In this document: one piece after another, positions 5,553-7,255 of the stretch
Layout: each line of letters begins with the position of its first letter
Position numbering within the stretch: position 1 is the stretch's first letter
Assembly (NCBI GenBank): GCA_031415375.1
Contig: JANORP010000125.1
Span: 1-7,255, forward strand
Reading direction: 5' to 3'
Length of the DNA: 7,255 nt
Origin: JADKCL01 sp031415375
GTDB lineage: Bacteria > Bacteroidota > Bacteroidia > J057 > JADKCL01
Position numbers and translations under genes: made by a program
Notes under the pieces: generated by a model
What the model was told of the DNA's origin: nothing
Seen by the model: the letters and a program-made list of their open reading frames with translations, nothing else
Database searches by the model: none

Positions 5553-7255
5553 CTAGGGTATCTCAAAACCAGCTGGCGCAGCTGGTAGGTTGCGTGTCGT
5601 CAGGAGGAAATCCACAAAGAAATAAACCTCGTTGCCGGAGGCGCCGCTCGTGCCATTGAGTGTGATCTCGATGGCCGTCACCTGGTTCAGATCGGTCACG
5701 GGTTGCCCTCCCGCAGCGAGAAATTGGCTGAGGGGTAGCTCGGCCGTTTGCATCACAATCACCGTGTCATCAACGCAATGATCCAGGTCCCAATCTTGGG
5801 TCGGGTAGGCAGTGTGATGCAAGCTGGGCACGTCGCGCCCCTCGATCGCTGCCCCGACGATATTGGATCCCGCTTTCAGGCGCAAGGTATAGTTGCGTAG
5901 ATTCACACTGCTGCGAGCAGATGCACTGCGGGCATTGTACTCCTTGGTATATCTGAAGCTAAAGTGCGTGCGCGTAGCCAAGGTATCGGTTGCTACAATC
6001 GGAATGCGGATCGATAGATTCTGATTGGCGGGTCTTGTGAAGCTGGAGACTTCAATTTCGTTTACATAGTTTTTGTGGTTTGCGACCTCCCTGTATTGCA
6101 GGCTGGAGACCGCTACGGCTGCAACCGCCGTGGAGGTTGTCGTGTTTTGGGCTGTGATACCTGCCGCATCCAGTACTTTGATGGCTGGCGGAGTCGCAAA
6201 CGGGAAAGGAAATTTCCAGGCACGCTCAATGTCCTGACGCAGGCTCGTCGCGCGGATCTCGCCTGTGAAGAATTTATACCGATGGTTTTCGCCGAGTAGG
6301 CCGGCCAAAAATGCATTGCCCACAGTGGCTTTTGCGAGCGCCTCATGTCCCGCATTGGAAAGCATCCTGATAGGGTTTTGGCAGGCGATTTGGTGATTGA
6401 GATCACGGCGCTTTTCACTGAGCTGCCGCCATACCGTATTGAACCTGCCATGGCTCGCGCCATGGCTAAAGAGCATTGCCTTGGGGCAGTTCACATTGTC
6501 ATAACCATTCAGCGCATCTTCTTGCACATCTTCATCATGGGAACTCGCGACGACAAGGTAAAACGTCGATAGGGAATTCAGCAATGCGGTCTTGCCACCT
6601 GGCTGTAGTGCCACGATGGTCTTGATCGCACCCATCTGTGGACTGCCGAAAATGGCCGCAAGGTCGAGCATATAGTGGTACAGATGCTGTTGAATCTCAA
6701 AAGAATCTGTACCATGTGTGCGTTCATTGTAGGCACCTGTCGGGATTCCGTGCCGCTTAGACGTGCTCGTGCCGGGAGTCCCGTAATTCGTGAGGGGAGG
6801 ATCTACGCGCGCTGAGAAAAATGGCTGTAAGATTTGCACGGTATCGCCACCACGAGAGTGGCCCATGAAACCCATCGTCGTGAACGACAATTTACCTTGA
6901 AGGTCGGTCTTGAGTGCTTGCAACAGCTGCTCTTGCGATCCCGTGGTAAATGGGGGGGTGAGTGCCAGGCCACTTTCTAAGGGCAGCAGGGTGCCATCAC
7001 TTTTTTTGAACAGTATGGGTTGGTTGGTCGATATTGCGGTGCCCGACAATTGGGATAGCAGGGCAAGCACGAGAAATGCGATTTCCAACCGTTCCATCGG
7101 TTGAAAATAGGGCTCACCTCCCAAAAAATTGGAAACGTTCACGTTTACCGAGACCGAGGCAACGCCTTTCTCCGCAAGGTATTGCTGCAAATATTGATAC
7201 CCACGGTAGCTTTTTACCTCGTGGACTGTGTTCCCATCTTTCCGATAGGTAGGTG
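5553..7255 (-). CDS. Alpha/beta serine hydrolase (hydrolase B), paralogue of A, 5'-partial
   Basis: The frame stays open to the right edge, so the start is outside the window. A TTG at 7190 could be read as a start but lies inside the conserved segment SYRGYQYLQQYL and corresponds to a Leu in the paralogue, so it is rejected. 566 residues are visible, aligning with hydrolase A from about its residue 102; the oxyanion-loop HG lies off the window. Counting from the first whole codon (7253), the nucleophile elbow FMGHSRGGD has Ser133 (codon 6855-6857), the acid candidates are Asp240 or Asp242 in SSHDEDV, and the likely histidine is His268 in SHGASHGRFNTVW. The beta-rich C-terminal domain matches A, including SFRYTKEY, LPLSQF, PVTDLNQV and the tail GFEIP. 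Well over half the residues look identical to A by eye, with small indels, so this is an older tandem duplication. No frameshift is seen. Activity is probably esterase- or lipase-like; substrate and cell location are unknown. Confidence 0.9.
   Translation of the reverse strand, partial: PTYRKDGNTVHEVKSYRGYQYLQQYLAEKGVASVSVNVNVSNFLGGEPYFQPMERLEIAFLVLALLSQLSGTAISTNQPILFKKSDGTLLPLESGLALTPPFTTGSQEQLLQALKTDLQGKLSFTTMGFMGHSRGGDTVQILQPFFSARVDPPLTNYGTPGTSTSKRHGIPTGAYNERTHGTDSFEIQQHLYHYMLDLAAIFGSPQMGAIKTIVALQPGGKTALLNSLSTFYLVVASSHDEDVQEDALNGYDNVNCPKAMLFSHGASHGRFNTVWRQLSEKRRDLNHQIACQNPIRMLSNAGHEALAKATVGNAFLAGLLGENHRYKFFTGEIRATSLRQDIERAWKFPFPFATPPAIKVLDAAGITAQNTTTSTAVAAVAVSSLQYREVANHKNYVNEIEVSSFTRPANQNLSIRIPIVATDTLATRTHFSFRYTKEYNARSASARSSVNLRNYTLRLKAGSNIVGAAIEGRDVPSLHHTAYPTQDWDLDHCVDDTVIVMQTAELPLSQFLAAGGQPVTDLNQVTAIEITLNGTSGASGNEVYFFVDFLLTTRNLPAAPAGFEIP

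Noticed and set aside
5553..7190. TTG at 7190 as the start of hydrolase B
   Set aside because: The same frame continues upstream to the window edge with residues that match hydrolase A (KSYRGY), so the TTG is an internal Leu codon.

Overview
The window looks like a piece of a Bacteroidota chromosome. The evidence is a queuosine-pathway Tgt protein of Bacteroidota type, two possible promoters of the Bacteroidota TTTG / TAnnTTTG form, and the lack of clear Shine-Dalgarno sites in front of the starts that can be seen. Base composition is fairly rich in G+C for that phylum, which would fit a Saprospiria-like or similar lineage, but the exact group is an inference. All four genes lie on the minus strand, so transcription runs from the right edge to the left.

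Layout in the direction of transcription: (1) 7255-5553, a large alpha/beta hydrolase (hydrolase B) whose start lies beyond the right edge. (2) 5518-3485, a complete paralogue (hydrolase A), 34 bp after B and probably in the same transcript. (3) A 233-bp gap with a candidate promoter just in front of the next gene. (4) 3251-1764, a probable lipoprotein with a CotH-kinase-like domain and a C-terminal fibronectin-III-like domain. (5) A 70-bp gap with a candidate promoter and a perfect inverted repeat. (6) 1693-563, tgt, the tRNA-guanine transglycosylase. (7) 562-1, non-coding DNA, mostly a nested tandem repeat that reaches the left edge.

The repeat array is the most unusual element. It is built from 12-bp subrepeats (ATCGTGACAGCT and variants) arranged in seven larger units. 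Each unit ends in a fixed module of two diverged 12/13-mers, and unit lengths are 49, 61, 73 or 85 bp (one is 62), that is 25 + 12n. All reading frames are soon closed by stops, so it is not coding.

How the genes relate: the two hydrolases are a tandem duplication and probably act on related ester-type or similar substrates. The CotH-like protein is probably exported and may phosphorylate other exported proteins. tgt is a housekeeping gene, and nothing in the sequence ties it functionally to its neighbours. I see no convincing defence, mobile or secretion system here. The best candidates for something undescribed are the repeat array and the tandem hydrolase pair.
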